This document shows positions 63,249-64,000 of a DNA stretch of 64,000 nucleotides, in pieces (within the stretch, counting starts at the first letter, position 1; each line of letters opens with the position of its first letter). The position numbers and the translations under genes are program-made. The notes beneath the pieces are model-generated. The model made no database searches. It was not told where the DNA came from and saw only the letters and a list, made by a program, of their open reading frames with translations. This DNA comes from Sacculina carcini. Its lineage: Eukaryota; Arthropoda; Thecostraca; Sacculinidae. The DNA lies in contig OU696582.1 of assembly GCA_916048095.2 (NCBI GenBank), positions 5,761,270 through 5,825,269 of the forward strand, in the 5' to 3' direction.

Positions 63249-64000
63249 CTAGGTCATCCGGTCTCTGGCTTGCAACCGCACCCACCACTATCTTTTGCGA
63301 ATGCTTCGGTCCATTCTCATAGCAGTCCGCCGCCATCTGAATCAGTCTCTCCTACTTCTCCTGCTTCGCATTCCGTGAATAAACGCTTCTCTTTAGGTCT
63401 TCTTAATATCCGTTCGGTGCGAAACAAGGTTAATTTCGTTCTTCATACCTTATTGAATCTTGGTCTTTCATTCATCTTCCTTACTGAAATTTGGTTATTC
63501 GAGTGTGAAGTTTCTACTTTTTCTGCACATCTCCCTCCTTCATTCAAGTTCCTACACACCTTTCGCTCCCTCTTGTGCTCCACAAAAACCTCCGGAGGAG
63601 GGGTAGGCGTTGTATGTCATTTCTCTCTTGCTATTTCCAAACTGTCTGATCTTGAATTTTCTTGCAACTCTTTTGAGCTCATTACACTCTCCTTTTTAAT
63701 TCCGTCACTTCCAAAACTTGGCATTCTACTACTATACAGACATAGCAATAACGGTACAGCCTCTACTTTCATCTCTGATTTTGATTCGCTAATTTTTTAT
63801 TTTTCTGAGCGCTTCTCTCACAATTTCATCGTTTTGGGAGGCTTCAACATCTGGGTGGATTCCCCTTCCTCTCATCTTTATGCGTTTGAATTTATACACT
63901 TACTTGAATCTTGGGATCTTAAAATCATGAACTGCACCGCAAATCATCTATCTGGACATACTCTTGATCTTGTTATCTCGACTCCCTCTTCTTCCAAGCT
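63249..64000 (+). CDS. LINE ORF2, APE endonuclease (runs off the window)
   Basis: In the same frame as ORF1, open from the ORF1 stop to the window end with no Met until well into the domain. Endonuclease blocks: G-L-L-N-I-R-S-V-R-N-K, F-L-T-E-I-W-L (catalytic Glu), S-G-G-G-V-G-V, V-L-G-G-F-N-I-W-V-D and S-G-H-T-L-D-L-V-I-S. The catalytic Asp of G-D-F-N is Gly here, so the enzyme is probably dead. RT would follow beyond 64000. Confidence 0.78.

Overview
This window looks like a stretch of arthropod nuclear genome (a crustacean, chelicerate or similar; probably not a drosophilid). The reasons are a long TTAGG pentamer array (the ancestral arthropod telomere repeat), a spliced animal-type K2P potassium-channel exon, abundant microsatellites, and a mix of Ty3/gypsy, Penelope-like, CR1/L2-like and piggyBac-like elements. 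The only host coding sequence I can support is one exon at 14894-15039 (+). Almost everything else is transposable elements, most of them broken and nested in one another.

Layout. 1-4080: AT-rich DNA, a LINE tail and a TTAGG-rich tandem array. 4108-8855: a gypsy pol relict split by a CsRn1-like gypsy element (4341-8807). 9091-9640: a 20-bp minisatellite. 9659-12650: a decayed LINE with a 2A-like motif. 13443-14610: a short non-autonomous LTR element with a 5-bp target duplication. 14894-15039: the K2P exon, followed by gypsy element B (15344-19914). 20911-21117: a large hairpin. 21190-30468: a LINE split at a TTAA by a piggyBac-like element (21942-30102), itself split by a gypsy element with a tRNA-Ser primer site (24026-28993). 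30530-38430: two Penelope-like copies separated by gypsy element C (31989-36678). 38784-45694: a CsRn1-like element D in LTR-internal-LTR-internal-LTR form, with a deleted gypsy element A (38864-41271) in its first LTR. 46681-55405: CsRn1-like element F carrying a LINE with an intact 993-codon ORF (47449-50430). 55513-57465: a SINE, then a terminal-inverted-repeat element holding a 13-bp minisatellite and a short LTR element H. 59740-61830: a gag-protease relict split by gypsy relict E and an LTR fragment. 62010-64000: a LINE with PHD/zinc-knuckle ORF1 and the start of ORF2.

Most interesting. Gypsy elements B, C and E form one lineage whose sequence just inside the 5' LTR is the exact complement of the first 12 nt of a tRNA (Ile for B, Phe for C and E), not of a tRNA 3' end. 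B and C also share a textbook -1 frameshift signal at the gag/pol junction: the heptamer GGGAAAC, a 5-nt spacer and a stem-loop, conserved in design although the stems differ in sequence. Other notable points are an in-frame UGA-CUAG junction between ORF1 and ORF2 of the last LINE, and a LINE reading frame that becomes continuous again when the piggyBac-like element is removed at its TTAA duplication.
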